Shown here piece by piece: positions 1-9,068 of a stretch of DNA of 64,000 bases; position 1 is the stretch's first letter, and each line of letters opens with the position of its first letter. The notes beneath the pieces were generated by a model. The model saw only the letters and a program-made list of their open reading frames with translations, was not told the DNA's origin and made no database searches. The translations under genes and the position numbers were made by a program. Location: assembly GCA_038142525.1 (NCBI GenBank), contig JAYQKE010000003.1, forward strand, positions 124,001-188,000. The letters are read 5' to 3'. The DNA comes from CAJQHK01 sp038142525. GTDB lineage: Bacteria > Pseudomonadota > Alphaproteobacteria > Rickettsiales > UBA1997.

Positions 1-116
1 AATTTGGATAAAGATTGTTAATTTTTAACAAAATTAGCAATCTTTATCCAAATTATAAAAATTTTTTCTGAAAAATGAAAAAATAGACAAAATTAAATAG
101 GAAAATCAGAGGTTCC
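1..116. repeat. Terminal region of the resident IS5 element (3'-end type)
   Basis: The stretch ends with the IS5 terminus read outward (TCAGAGGTTCC at 106-116). It holds an A/T hairpin with arms around 3-17 and 37-51. The same sequence forms half of the palindrome at 27398-27575 and the left ends of the IS5 copies at 38829 and 39404. The window starts inside it, so it may belong to a full IS5 lying to the left or to another palindromic derivative. TTAA at 117-120 is the usual target. Confidence 0.8.
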
Positions 117-463
117 TTAATTATGCTCTCAATAGATTTGATGCACTTATGGTTTATTTAGAAGATGGTAGATTATTCATTGACAATAATGACAATGAAC
201 AAGCTATCAGACCATTTGCTATTGGAAGAAAAAATTGGATGTTTTTTAAATCATCTAAGGGCGCAGAAGTCTTGCTAATTTCTACTCTGTTATTTTAACA
301 TGTCTGGAAAATAATATTAATCCTTATCAGTATCTTCTCTATGTTTTTGACAATTGGAGAAAAATAAAAGAAGATCCAGAAAAAATTAAGGAGATATTGC
401 CTCATAAGATTGGTAAGGCTTTAATAGAAACTCAAGTTAGGACGCTATCGTAAGGGCGTTTAC
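117..463 (+). pseudogene. IS66-family transposase, C-terminal fragment
   Basis: The reading frame from about 121 gives NYALNRFDALMVYLEDGR, then the IS66 signature around DNNDNEQAIRPFAIGRKNW. A stop at about 298 and a frame change follow, and the C-terminal frame LENNINPYQYL continues to about 452. These blocks are typical of the end of the IS66 DDE transposase. The last bases (GGGCGTTTAC, to 463) look like an IS66 terminal repeat. The N-terminal three quarters are missing, cut off by the IS5 end at 116. This is a dead fragment. Confidence 0.85.
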
Positions 464-711
464 AGCTAAAGGCATTATAGCAACGGATTATTGGAAACCG
501 TATGAGAAATTTGTTCCTAAGGATAAGCATATTCAATCCAAGGCACATACTTATACTATCGAGGGCTATAATAGCTTGTTCAGACACTTCTTGGCTAGAA
601 TGAGAAGAAAGAGCAAATGCTACTCTAAATCAATAAAGATGCTTGAATATTCAGTAAAATTATTGATTTTAAAGAGAAATGGCTTATTATCTATTTTGGA
701 TTAACAATGCC
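464..711 (+). pseudogene. IS1-family transposase, C-terminal fragment
   Basis: The frame encodes the C-terminal half of an IS1 transposase: ATDYWKPYEKFVPKDKH, EGYNSLFRHFLARMRRKSK and LLSILD, then a stop. It matches the fuller IS1 copy at 55101-55867. The right terminal repeat (ATTAACAATGCC) ends at 711. The N-terminal half is missing, and the fragment abuts the IS66 end directly. Confidence 0.88.
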
Positions 712-884
712 GATATTTTATCATAAGATTTTCTACCTCTGTCGCTATTTTCATTAAAGTCTTTTTTGTGAATCTTGACCAAATAAGATCTCAACCTCTC
801 CCAATTTATTAATTTATCTAACTTTAACAATTTACTGTCATTTTTTAATCTCTCTTGAATGGAAATAGAAGCAAAAGTAACCAT
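712..884 (-). pseudogene. Second IS5-like transposase, N-terminal fragment
   Basis: The minus-strand frame reads LLKLDKLINWERLRSYL and DRGRKSYD. This is the usual N-terminus of IS5-group DDE transposases: a short helix, 'xLIxWExLR', then 'GRKxYD'. It is unlike the IS5 transposase at 39600-40562, so it is a different element. The frame is cut by the IS1 end at 711, and the last residues of the open frame come from IS1. Confidence 0.6.
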
Positions 885-908
885 AATTTATTAATATTTC
901 ATTATAAT

Positions 909-951
909 AAACAGCAATAAAGCTAGATAAATACTAGCTTTATTGCTGTTT
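909..951. terminator. Perfect 18-bp hairpin inside the IS630 left end
   Basis: AAACAGCAATAAAGCTAG is followed by a 7-base loop and its exact reverse complement. The hairpin lies upstream of the transposase and is repeated in the deletion derivative near 29912-29954. A likely role is blocking read-in transcription from flanking DNA; this is inferred from position only. Confidence 0.6.
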
Positions 952-1017
952 TATTCAAGAAAAAATTGATGAAATTAAGAAAAAACCAAGAGAAAGTTAG
1001 GGAAATTTTAATGATCT

Positions 1018-1834
1018 ATGCAAAGGTCTTATATTGTTAGAATAATAACTGATAATAATCCTCAACAGTTAAAATTTCCTTTTGCTTTATGGACTATAAA
1101 TGCTGTTAAAGAATTAATTAGAACTAAATTTGATATTAACCTATCAGTTCCAACAATAAGCCGTTATTTAAAGAAATGGGGATTCACTCCACAAAGACCA
1201 TTAACCAAAGCGTTTAACAAAGACCCAAAAAGAGTAACTAAATTTTTACAAGAAGATTACCCTTTAATTAAAAATAAATGTAAAAAAGAAAAAGGAGAAA
1301 TTCATTTTCTTGATGAGATGGGAATAAATAACAATAGCCACTCTTTTCTTAGAGGATATGGAATAAAAGGAAATAAAGAATATCAGCCAGTCTTAACAAA
1401 ATCAGTTAAAAGAGTAAGTACAAATATGGTTTCAACAATCAATAATAATGGTCATTTCAGATTTATGGTCTATGAAGAAAATATGAATATTGAAATATTT
1501 CTTAAATTTCTTAGACAATTAATTAAAAACCAAGATAAGAAAATATTCTTAATATTAGATAATCTAAGAGTTCATCATGCTAAAAAAGTAAAAGAATGGC
1601 AACAAAAACATAAAGATAAAATAGAGTTCTATTTTCTTCCAGCATATTTCACCTGAATTAAATCCAGATGAATTGGTTAATCAAGATGTTAAGGCAAATG
1701 CAGTAAAACATAGGTTAATTCATACAAAAGAAGAATTAAATAAAATAGTCAGATCATATTTATATTCTCTACAGAGAGATAAGCAAAAAATAAGAAATTT
1801 TTTCAAAAAGAAAAGTGTTAGATATGCCGCCTAA
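1018..1834 (+). pseudogene. IS630 transposase, frameshifted at the catalytic-Glu motif
   Basis: The protein starts with a winged-helix segment (PTISRYLKKWGFTPQRP), followed by the DDE_3 core with HFLDEMG (first Asp) and ILDNLRVHHAK (second Asp). The canonical PAYSPELNPDE block holding the catalytic Glu is split by one extra T after GCATAT (about 1646-1649), giving PAYFT and a stop. The other frame resumes at SPELNPDELV and ends VRYAA at 1834. The usual N-terminal HTH of about 60 residues is absent. The identical frameshift in copy B means it was copied with the element or is a programmed shift. Confidence 0.82.
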
Positions 1835-1860
1835 AAGTCTACTAATTTATGAAAGGGATA

Positions 1861-1978
1861 ATATATAACTATTATAATTAGATATAAAACTATCTAACCT
1901 CTGACTAAAATTTAAATCATTAGAATTTATTGTTATTGTTTCTAAAGCTCTAATTAAGTCCTCTCTATTTATTGGCAT
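1861..1978 (-). pseudogene. Truncated 5' end of an unknown gene
   Basis: A minus-strand frame opens with ATG at 1978 and reads MPINREDLIRALETI, NSNDLNFSQRLD and NYNSYI before running into the IS630 end. It lies 25 bp downstream of the gatB stop in the same orientation, so it was probably the next gene. I do not recognise the family. About 39 residues remain. Confidence 0.4.
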
Positions 1979-2003
1979 ATATTTATTAATTAATTTAAAA
2001 ATT

Positions 2004-3459
2004 TTAAGACAACAACTCCTTCAATAATTGATTAACTATTTGAGGATTAGCCTTACCCTTACTTTCTTTCATTACTTGGCCAACAAAAAAGCCAAATAAT
2101 TTATCTTTTCCCGATTTATATTGCTCTATTTTATCAGGATTTGCTTCTAAAATCTTTATGATCTGTTCTTTAATAGCGCCAGTATCGGTTACTTGCTTTA
2201 AACCCTTTTCTTCAACAATTTTTTCTGCTTTCTGGCCAGTTTCAATCATAATATCTAAAACATCTTTAGCAATTTTACCAGAAATGATATTATTTTTAAT
2301 TAAAGAAAGTAGATCAGCCAAATCCTTAGCGGCAAATTTAAGATCAGAAAATTTGAGATTTAATTTATTAACACGACCCAAAAGCTCAACATTAATCCAA
2401 GTAATTGTTGTTTTAGCGTCATTATTTAGAATTGACTCTTCAAAAAATTCTGAAATTATTGTGTCAGAAGTTAGAATGGTAGCGTCATAATCACTAACGC
2501 CAAAATCTGTCATATAGCGAGATTTTTTTGCATCAGGAAGTTCTGGCATAGTTCTTTTAATTTCTTCAATTATTTGATCAGACACAATTAAAGGGGGCAA
2601 ATCAGGATCTGGAAAATAACGATAATCCATAGCATCTTCCTTTGATCTCATAGTTTTAGTCTCGCCAGTTATAGCATCAAAAAGACGAGTTTCTTGATCG
2701 ATTTCCCCTCCATCTTCTAAAATTTTTACTTGTCTGGCGACTTCAAATTCAATGGCCGACATAATATTTCTAGTAGAATTAAGATTTTTGATTTCGCATC
2801 TAGTACCAAGTTCTTTTGAATCTTTAATTCTAACCGAAATATTAGCATCACAACGCAGATTACCCTTTTCCATATCGCCATCAGAAGAACCCAAAGAACG
2901 CACAATAGAGCGAATTTTTTAACATATTCAGCGACTTCAAATGGGCTTGACATATCTGGATCTGAAACAATTTCCATTAATGGTACGCCAGAACGATTAA
3001 GATCAATTAAACTGCATTTTGGATCTTGATCATGAATTGATTTACCAGCATCTTGCTCTAAATGAATTCTCTCAATATTAATAATCTTTTTTTCTCCATC
3101 TTCCAAAGAAATTTCAACATGACCGCCAGATACAATTGGATCAAGATATTGTGAAATCTGATAGCCTTGAGGCAGATCGGCATAAAAATAATTTTTACGA
3201 TCAAAGATAGATTTTTTATTAATAGTAGCATTAATTCCAAGACCAGTTTTTATTGCAAGCTCAACTGCCTTTTTGTTGATAGTTGGAAGCATACCAGGCA
3301 TGGCAAGATCAATAAAAGAAGTTTGACTATTTTGTGGCGCACCAAATTTGGTTGCACTTCTAGAAAATAATTTTGACTTTGTGGCAATTTGGGCGTGAAT
3401 TTCACAACCAATTACAATTTCATATTGATTTTTTTACCTTCGATTAAATATTGAGTCAT
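2004..3459 (-). CDS. gatB: Aspartyl/glutamyl-tRNA(Asn/Gln) amidotransferase subunit B (two frameshifts)
   Basis: GatB is the kinase/transferase subunit of the GatCAB complex, which converts Glu-tRNA(Gln) or Asp-tRNA(Asn) to the amidated form. The N-terminal block EIVIGCEIHAQIATKSKLFSRS and the middle blocks PQGYQISQ, RIHLEQDAGKS, LIDLNRSGVPLMEIVS and EIKNLNS are typical. The C-terminus has the GatB/Yqey domain (GFFVGQVMKESKGKANP). The frame breaks in a T7 run at 3429-3435 and a T6 run at 2915-2920. Adding one base at each gives 485 residues, the normal family length. gatA and gatC are not in this window. The two breaks are probably sequence errors because the gene is essential. Confidence 0.93.
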
Positions 3460-3495
3460 TTTAAGTTATTTTTTTAAAAAATTTATTAATTAAGG

Positions 3496-3535
3496 AGTCT
3501 CTGAAAAGCTAAAAATTGGAATTTTTAGATCATTT
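3496..3535. repeat. Degenerate end of the 169-bp IS5-type MITE
   Basis: GGAGTCTCTGAAAAGCTAAAA, followed by ATTGGAATTTTTAGATCAT, matches the first ~40 bases of the MITE at 8900-9068 with a few changes. It overlaps the last codons and stop of argC, so the element landed at the 3' end of that gene and later decayed. Confidence 0.7.
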
Positions 3536-4574
3536 TACCAATAATTTCTAGCCCCTCTCTTTCATCAATATCAAAAGCAATATTCATATTTTGAACTGCT
3601 TGACCGGAGGCACCCTTAATGAGATTATCAATTACCGAAATAATTATTACCCTACCCTCAGAGCGACCATTTTGAACAGAAATTTTACAAAGATTAGTGC
3701 CAGCAACTTCTTTAACAGAAGGGATATGATCAGAAATTTTAACAAAATATTCATCATCATATTTAGTTTTTAGACAATTAATTAAATCTTCTTTGGAAAA
3801 ACCATCAGCTAAATCAACATAGATAGTTGATAAAATACCACGATTAACTGGAATTAAATGTGGCGTAAAATCAATTTTTGCTACACTTTTACTAATAAGA
3901 TTGATTTCTTGCTCAATTTCAGCAATATGGCGATGATTAGCCACCGAATAAGCAGATATATTTTCATTAGCCTCACAAAATAAATTGCCAATTTTTAAGG
4001 AACGGCCGGCGCCAGTAACTCCTGATTTAGAATCAGAAATAATATTATCTGGCTTAATCAAAGAGCTATTTAGCAAAGGTAATAAAGGTAATAATATTGA
4101 AGTTGGATAACAACCGGGACAAGCGATAAGCCTTGCTTTTTTAATCTTCTGGCGATTCATTTCCGGCAGTGCATAAATTGCTTCTTTTTGAAGATTTTCT
4201 GCCTCATGCTCTCCATACCATTTCTGATAATCTTTGGTATTTTTTAGACGAAAATCTGGAGCTAAATCAATAATTTTAAGATTTTTTTTATGATCTTCTG
4301 CAAATATATCGGAGATAATTTTCTGACTATGATTATGAGGCAAACAAGAAAAAATAACATCCATTTGAGAAAAATCCGCCTGCTCAATTTTAATTAATTT
4401 TGGTAAATCAAGAATATCTAGATGAGGATATATTTCTGACATATTTTTCCCAGCATTGCTATCAGCAATTAGGATTTGAATATCAGAAAATTGATGATTT
4501 TGTAAAATTCTAATTAATTCTAACCCAGTATAGCCAGATGAACCAATGATTGCTATTTTTAATTTATTTTTCAT
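3525..4574 (-). CDS. argC: N-acetyl-gamma-glutamyl-phosphate reductase
   Basis: ArgC reduces N-acetylglutamyl phosphate to the semialdehyde, the third step of arginine/ornithine synthesis, using NADPH. The N-terminal nucleotide fold reads IAIIGSSGYTGLELIRIL (residues 7-24). The catalytic cysteine lies in ACPGCYPTSILLPLLPLL (about 152-170), and SKSGVTGAGRS follows. The length, 349 residues, is normal for the family. The start overlaps the upstream nuclease gene by 11 bp, so amidase, nuclease and argC form one minus-strand operon. The final residues and stop fall in MITE-derived sequence. No other arg gene is visible here. Confidence 0.95.
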   Translation of the reverse strand: MKNKLKIAIIGSSGYTGLELIRILQNHQFSDIQILIADSNAGKNMSEIYPHLDILDLPKLIKIEQADFSQMDVIFSCLPHNHSQKIISDIFAEDHKKNLKIIDLAPDFRLKNTKDYQKWYGEHEAENLQKEAIYALPEMNRQKIKKARLIACPGCYPTSILLPLLPLLNSSLIKPDNIISDSKSGVTGAGRSLKIGNLFCEANENISAYSVANHRHIAEIEQEINLISKSVAKIDFTPHLIPVNRGILSTIYVDLADGFSKEDLINCLKTKYDDEYFVKISDHIPSVKEVAGTNLCKISVQNGRSEGRVIIISVIDNLIKGASGQAVQNMNIAFDIDEREGLEIIGKMI

Positions 4575-5124
4575 TTTTTGATATTTTTCTAAACTCCTTC
4601 GGAGTTAAAAACTTCCCCTGCCACAGACCAACTCTACCATTTCTAGCTTGTTTTTCAAGAGATTTTATTTCATCACTAGCATTATGAATATTGTAAATAA
4701 TGGCCATGCCATTTTTGATCATCTGATAATTAATATTTTTATCCCCTGCAAAACAAATTGCCAAATAACGATCATAAATATCTTTTTTGCGATATTTACA
4801 AGTTAATTGGATATTTTTAGTTAGTTTTTTAAGAAATTTTGCCGAGATACGACCGCAACCATACTCCTTATCATTTTTATCAAAACAAGTTTGATTATAT
4901 TCTGGAGCATCAATTTCTAAGAGCCTAATCTCCTGACCATTTTTTATTCTAAGCGAATCTCCATCGATGGCGGTAAAAATACCAGAAATTTCCTGAAGAT
5001 TTTTATTATTCTCTATTTTCAGAGTGTTTTTTCTTATTTTTGGATTAGAAATATCAACTACCCAAAGCAATATTAAGATTGCTATTAATAGGATTGGTAG
5101 ATATTTAAAATGTATTTTTTTCAT
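4564..5124 (-). CDS. Membrane-anchored thermonuclease-family (SNase-like) protein
   Basis: One N-terminal membrane segment (YLPILLIAILILLWVV, residues 8-23) is followed by a staphylococcal-nuclease fold: AIDGDSLRI, IRLLEIDAPE, a YDRYLAICF block with the conserved Arg, and ARNGRVGLWQG near the end. These match the SNase core (D-G-D, L-x-x-I-D-A-P-E, R-Y). Exported SNase-like proteins cut DNA or RNA in a Ca2+-dependent way. The N-terminal helix may be an uncleaved anchor or a signal peptide. It starts 3 bp after the amidase stop and overlaps argC. The biological role is unknown. Confidence 0.85.
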   Translation of the reverse strand: MKKIHFKYLPILLIAILILLWVVDISNPKIRKNTLKIENNKNLQEISGIFTAIDGDSLRIKNGQEIRLLEIDAPEYNQTCFDKNDKEYGCGRISAKFLKKLTKNIQLTCKYRKKDIYDRYLAICFAGDKNINYQMIKNGMAIIYNIHNASDEIKSLEKQARNGRVGLWQGKFLTPKEFRKISKNEK

Positions 5125-5127
5125 TAA

Positions 5128-6234
5128 TTAATATTTTAAAAAATAGAGTTCCACACCCCGCCCTATAGCCTTTGAAATTTTCCTTTTATAGCTATCAGAT
5201 TTCATTCTTCTTTCCTCAGATCTATTAGTTAAATAGCCAATCTCAATTAAAACTGAAGCCATATCAGGAGCAGTCAAAACCCTAAAACCAGCAAAACGAT
5301 GGGTATTTTGTAAAATATGAACTCCACGATTTTTCATAACTTTAATCAATTCTCCAGCAAAAATGGCAGAGCGATTCATGACATCTCTTTGTGATAAATC
5401 AATTAAAATATCCAAAATATCACTACTAGCAGATTTTAAATTTGCACCACCAATAATATCAGCTTTATTCTCTTTTTTTGCTAATTTTTCTGCTTCCTTA
5501 TCTGAGGATTTATTAGATAATGTATAAATAGAAAAACCCTCAATATCCCTTTTTGGTGAAGAATTAGCATGGAGTGAAATAAATAAATCCGCATCTTTCT
5601 TACGAGCAATATCAACCCTTTTAGCCAGGGGAATAAATTTATCTGAAGATCTAGTCAGATAGACTTTATATCTCTTTTTAGAATCTAAATATTTTTTTAG
5701 ATCCAAAGCATAGGCCAAAGTAATATTTTTTTCCTTAGTTTTAGCCCTGCCAATAGCACCAGGATCCTTACCACCATGACCTGGATCAATCACTATAACT
5801 GGTTTAGTTTTTTTCTTTTTTGGCCTTTCTGTTTCATTGATAATCTTAATGATAGTGCGATAATATTTATCGGACATTGAAAGCTGAACTTCTTCAGAAA
5901 CCGTACGAAAAATTCTAATTTTTTTCTTAGAATCAAAAACAAATCTTGCGCTAGATTTTGATTGTGATGATCTAAAATTAGTAAAAAACTTACTTTTGCC
6001 TAATTTAAAATTGCTAAAATTTTTACTATTTTTAAAATCGATCACTAATCTTTCTGGCCCAGAAATGGAGAAACTTTTAAAATCTGGTTTATTCTGGCTA
6101 TAAATGACAATATTTGCTGATTTTTTACCTTCTAAAAGAACTATTGAGGTAATCTGATTATTAGCAAAAGAGGAAAAGGAGTGAAAACAGGCTAAAAATA
6201 CAATAAATCTGATAAATTTTAGAGAAATGTTCAT
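5128..6234 (-). CDS. amiC: N-acetylmuramoyl-L-alanine amidase (AMIN + Amidase_3)
   Basis: This is a periplasmic zinc amidase that removes stem peptides from peptidoglycan during cell separation. It has a signal peptide (hydrophobic FIRFIVFLACFHSFSSFA), an AMIN-type domain (IVLLEGKKSANIVIYSQ, GPERLVIDFKNS), and a catalytic Amidase_3 domain. The catalytic part carries zinc ligands in VIDPGHGGKDPGAIG and ISLHANSS and the catalytic Glu in VLIEIGYLTN. I chose the ATG at 6234, which places the signal peptide correctly; an in-frame ATG at 6261 is also open. Its start overlaps the start of divergent rlmH by 8 bp. The gene name is by family resemblance; AmiA, B and C cannot be separated here. Confidence 0.9.
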   Translation of the reverse strand: MNISLKFIRFIVFLACFHSFSSFANNQITSIVLLEGKKSANIVIYSQNKPDFKSFSISGPERLVIDFKNSKNFSNFKLGKSKFFTNFRSSQSKSSARFVFDSKKKIRIFRTVSEEVQLSMSDKYYRTIIKIINETERPKKKKTKPVIVIDPGHGGKDPGAIGRAKTKEKNITLAYALDLKKYLDSKKRYKVYLTRSSDKFIPLAKRVDIARKKDADLFISLHANSSPKRDIEGFSIYTLSNKSSDKEAEKLAKKENKADIIGGANLKSASSDILDILIDLSQRDVMNRSAIFAGELIKVMKNRGVHILQNTHRFAGFRVLTAPDMASVLIEIGYLTNRSEERRMKSDSYKRKISKAIGRGVELYFLKY

Positions 6235-6694
6235 CAAAATTCTGGCAATTGGTAAAATCAATAATAGCGTTTATAAGGAAATTTTTGACCTTTATCACAA
6301 AAGGATCAAGTGGAAGATTAATATAAAAGAATTAGAAATAAAAGAAAATAGCAAAAAAATTTCTGAGCAGATTATTAAAGAAAAGGAGGAAAAATTACTT
6401 TTGGAAAATATATCAGATGATGAGATTTTAATTTGCCTTGATCCTGGTGGAAAAATTCTCTCAACAGAAAATTTATCCAAAATTATTAATAATCATCGTG
6501 AAGTCGCTAGCAAAATTTGCTTTGCTATTGGCGGTGCAAGCGGTTTTGGAGAAAAAATTAAAAAAAGAGCTAATCATATTATCTCTTTTGGTAAAATTAC
6601 CCTGCCCCATCTTATGGCTAGATGTGTTTTGATTGAACAAATTTATCGCAGCTTTACAATAGTTAATAACCACCCTTATCATAGTGGTCACTAA
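6227..6694 (+). CDS. rlmH: 23S rRNA (pseudouridine1915-N3)-methyltransferase
   Basis: RlmH is a SPOUT methyltransferase that modifies position 1915 in helix 69 of 23S rRNA after subunit joining. The 155-residue length is typical. Diagnostic blocks are LDPGGKILSTENLS, FAIGGASGFG (knot/SAM loop), ITLPHLMARCVLIEQIYR and the C-terminal NNHPYHSGH. It is divergent from the amidase with overlapping start codons and converges on ligA with an 18-bp gap. Confidence 0.95.
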   Translation: MFIKILAIGKINNSVYKEIFDLYHKRIKWKINIKELEIKENSKKISEQIIKEKEEKLLLENISDDEILICLDPGGKILSTENLSKIINNHREVASKICFAIGGASGFGEKIKKRANHIISFGKITLPHLMARCVLIEQIYRSFTIVNNHPYHSGH

Positions 6695-6712
6695 TATCAA
6701 TTATTACTATCT

Positions 6713-8827
6713 TTAAGGAATCATTTCGAACCAGCCTTTCTCACTCAATATCTTCACCCCTAAATCCTGAGCTTTTTTTAATTTCGAACCAGATTTTTCA
6801 CCCGCAACTAAAAAATCTGTTTTTTTGGATATTGAATTTGAAACTCTCATGCCAATTTTTTCTGCCCTATCCTTGGCCTCAGCACGACTCATCTTTTCCA
6901 TTGTTCCAGTAAAAACAATAATTTTTCCGTCAAACTCTGAAGCTGTCTCAATAATTTTATGGGACATAATTTGCAATTCTTTGGCTAAATTTTTTAAAAG
7001 ATCGATATTTTTTTGGTGAGAAAAATATTGGATAATAGATTTAGCAATTTTATCGCCAATGCCATCAATATTAGAAAATTCTTGATATTGCTCTGATTCT
7101 TCAAAATTTTCTAAATTTGCCATTTGAGTTAATTTCTCCAAAAAATTTTCAAAAGAAATAAAATATCTAGCCAATAATTTAGAATTTTTTTGTCCAATAT
7201 GACGAATACCAATAGCATAAATCAAACGATGCAAATCAATTTTCCGACGCCCATTAATAGCAGCAAAAAGATTATTAATTGATTTTTTTCCCCAATTTTC
7301 TTTTTTATAAAGAGAATTATTAGTAAATAAATTATCTTTTTCTCTTTTCTCAAGAGTAAAGATATCAGTAAAATTTTTTACCCTGCCCTCATCAAAAAAA
7401 TTATCAATCTGTTTTTTACCAAAACCATCAATATTAAAAGCATCTTTAGAAATAAAATGTTTAAGATTTTCTTTAATTTGAGCATCGCAACCATAATGAT
7501 TAGGACATCTAATAACCACATCATCTTGCAATTCCACCACTTTTGTATCACAAATTGGACAATTTTTAGGAAAATTAAATTTTGGATAGTCAAATTCTCT
7601 AACTTTCTTATCAATTGCTGTAATCTGCGGAATTACATCACCTGCCCTTTGAATTATAGCAATATCACCTTCTCTAATATCCTTTCTTTCAATTTCATCA
7701 CGATTATGAAGCGTAGCACGAGAGACTAAAACCCCACCAATATTAACAGGTTCTAACTCAGCAACTGGAGTCAATGAGCCAGTTCTACCAATTTGAATAG
7801 TAATTTTATTAATTTTAGTTTTAGCCTTTTCTGCCTCAAATTTATGAGCAATGGCCCATCTAGGACTGCGAGAAATAAATCCAAGCCTATTTTGTAAAGA
7901 AAAATCATTAATTTTGTAAACCATACCATCAATATCGTAATCAAAAAGATATTTCTGGTCGGAGATTTTTTGATAATTTGCAATTATTCCATCAATATTT
8001 TTGAGTAATTTAGTATTTTTTTCGGTAGCAAAACCATATTCTGATAAAATCTTATAAAGTTGAATTTGAGAATTGCATTTAAAATCATCTGAATATTCTC
8101 CCAAACCATAAGCAAAATATTTAAGATTTCTAGAAGCTGTAATTTTTGGATCTAATTGTCTTAATGATCCTCTTCTAAACATTTCTGGGATTGGCAAAAA
8201 TCTTTTTATTTTCTTCTTCTTGTCTTTTATTAAGATTTTTAAAATCAATTTTTGACATGTAAATCTCTCCCCTAATTTCAAGAATTTTTGGTGGATTAGA
8301 AATATTTAAAAGTAGCGGAAAATTTTTAATAGTAGCAACATTCTGAGTAATATCCTCACCAATTTCACCATCCCCTCTCGTTTGACTTGGATAAATTTTC
8401 CATCTTCAAATCTGGCTGAAAAAGATAGACCATCAATTTTTAATTCACAAAAAAGCTCTAAATTACTGTCCTTTTGTTCAAAATTAAGTAAATCAATTGG
8501 CTTATCTGGTAAAATTCCAAGAAATCTTTGGCATTTAGTGATAAAATCTTCAATATCCTCTTTAGAAAAAGCATTGGCCAAGGAAAGCATTGGCTTTGAA
8601 TGTCTGACCTTATCAAACTTATCCAAAATTTCTGAACCAATTTCAGCATATTTTTGGCATTTTTCTAATAATTCTGGATATTTCTCTTCTAGATCAGTTA
8701 ATTTTTTACGAAGCTCGTCAAACTCGGCATCTAAAATTATTGGATTATCATCTCTATGATAAGCAACATTATGCTTATTAATTTCAGCTCTTAATTGATT
8801 AATTTGATTTATAATATCCTGCGACAT
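6713..8827 (-). CDS. ligA: NAD+-dependent DNA ligase (two frameshifts)
   Basis: LigA seals nicks in replication and repair. The N-terminal Ia and adenylation domains include VAYHRDDNPI, SLANAF and the active-site Lys in CELKIDGLSFS. The OB, zinc-finger (CPICDTKV, CPNHYGCDAQ) and HhH (NIDGIGDKIAKSI) regions follow. A C-terminal BRCT domain holds IVFTGTM, SKKTDFLVAGEKSGSK and ILSEKGW. The frame changes near 8381-8390 (one base missing) and at the AAA at 8177-8179 (one base extra). Corrected, the protein is 704 residues, close to the family norm of about 670-700. The intervening frame still reads RGDGEIGEDITQNVATIKN, so the breaks look like sequence errors. Confidence 0.93.
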
Positions 8828-8899
8828 AAAAAGAGTAGTTAAAATCTGAATATATATTAATTTTAAATACTCATAGTATCAAGATATAAATCGATCTAA

Positions 8900-9068
8900 G
8901 GAACCTCTGAAAAACTAAAAATTGGAATTTTTAGATCATCTTTTAGCAGAAATTGTGGTTCTTTTTGGTGCAATATAAACATATTGTGCCATAAAAAACT
9001 AAATTTATGCAAAAAGGGTCAAAAAGATCAATTTTGCTAAATACATATTTTAGTTTTTCAGAGGTTCC
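8900..9068. mobile_element. 169-bp MITE with IS5-type ends
   Basis: The terminal inverted repeats are GGAACCTCTGAAAAACTAAAA and its complement (about 21 bp). They share the first 16 bases with the 5' end of the IS5 at 39404-40755. There is no ORF inside. The flanks are CTAA on the left and TTAA on the right, a near-match to a 4-bp duplication. The element lies between ligA and the NPCBM fragment, whose stop codon lies in the TTAA. A 65-bp deletion derivative is at 58604-58668 and a decayed end at 3496-3535. Confidence 0.85.

Larger units (their letters stand above)
892..1862 (+). mobile_element. IS630-family element, copy A
   Basis: The boundaries come from comparison with the copies at 29204-29899 and 29895-30229. 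They share a left end starting TAATATTTCATT and a right end finishing GAAAGGGRTAATA. The left end carries a perfect 18-bp hairpin (909-951). At about 970 bp it is slightly shorter than typical IS630 elements. It sits between an IS5-like scrap and a truncated gene beside gatB. Confidence 0.75.

Noticed and set aside
8900..9068. Repeats as a CRISPR array
   Set aside because: The GGAACCTCT repeats are inverted element ends scattered over the window, not regularly spaced direct repeats with spacers, and no cas genes are present.
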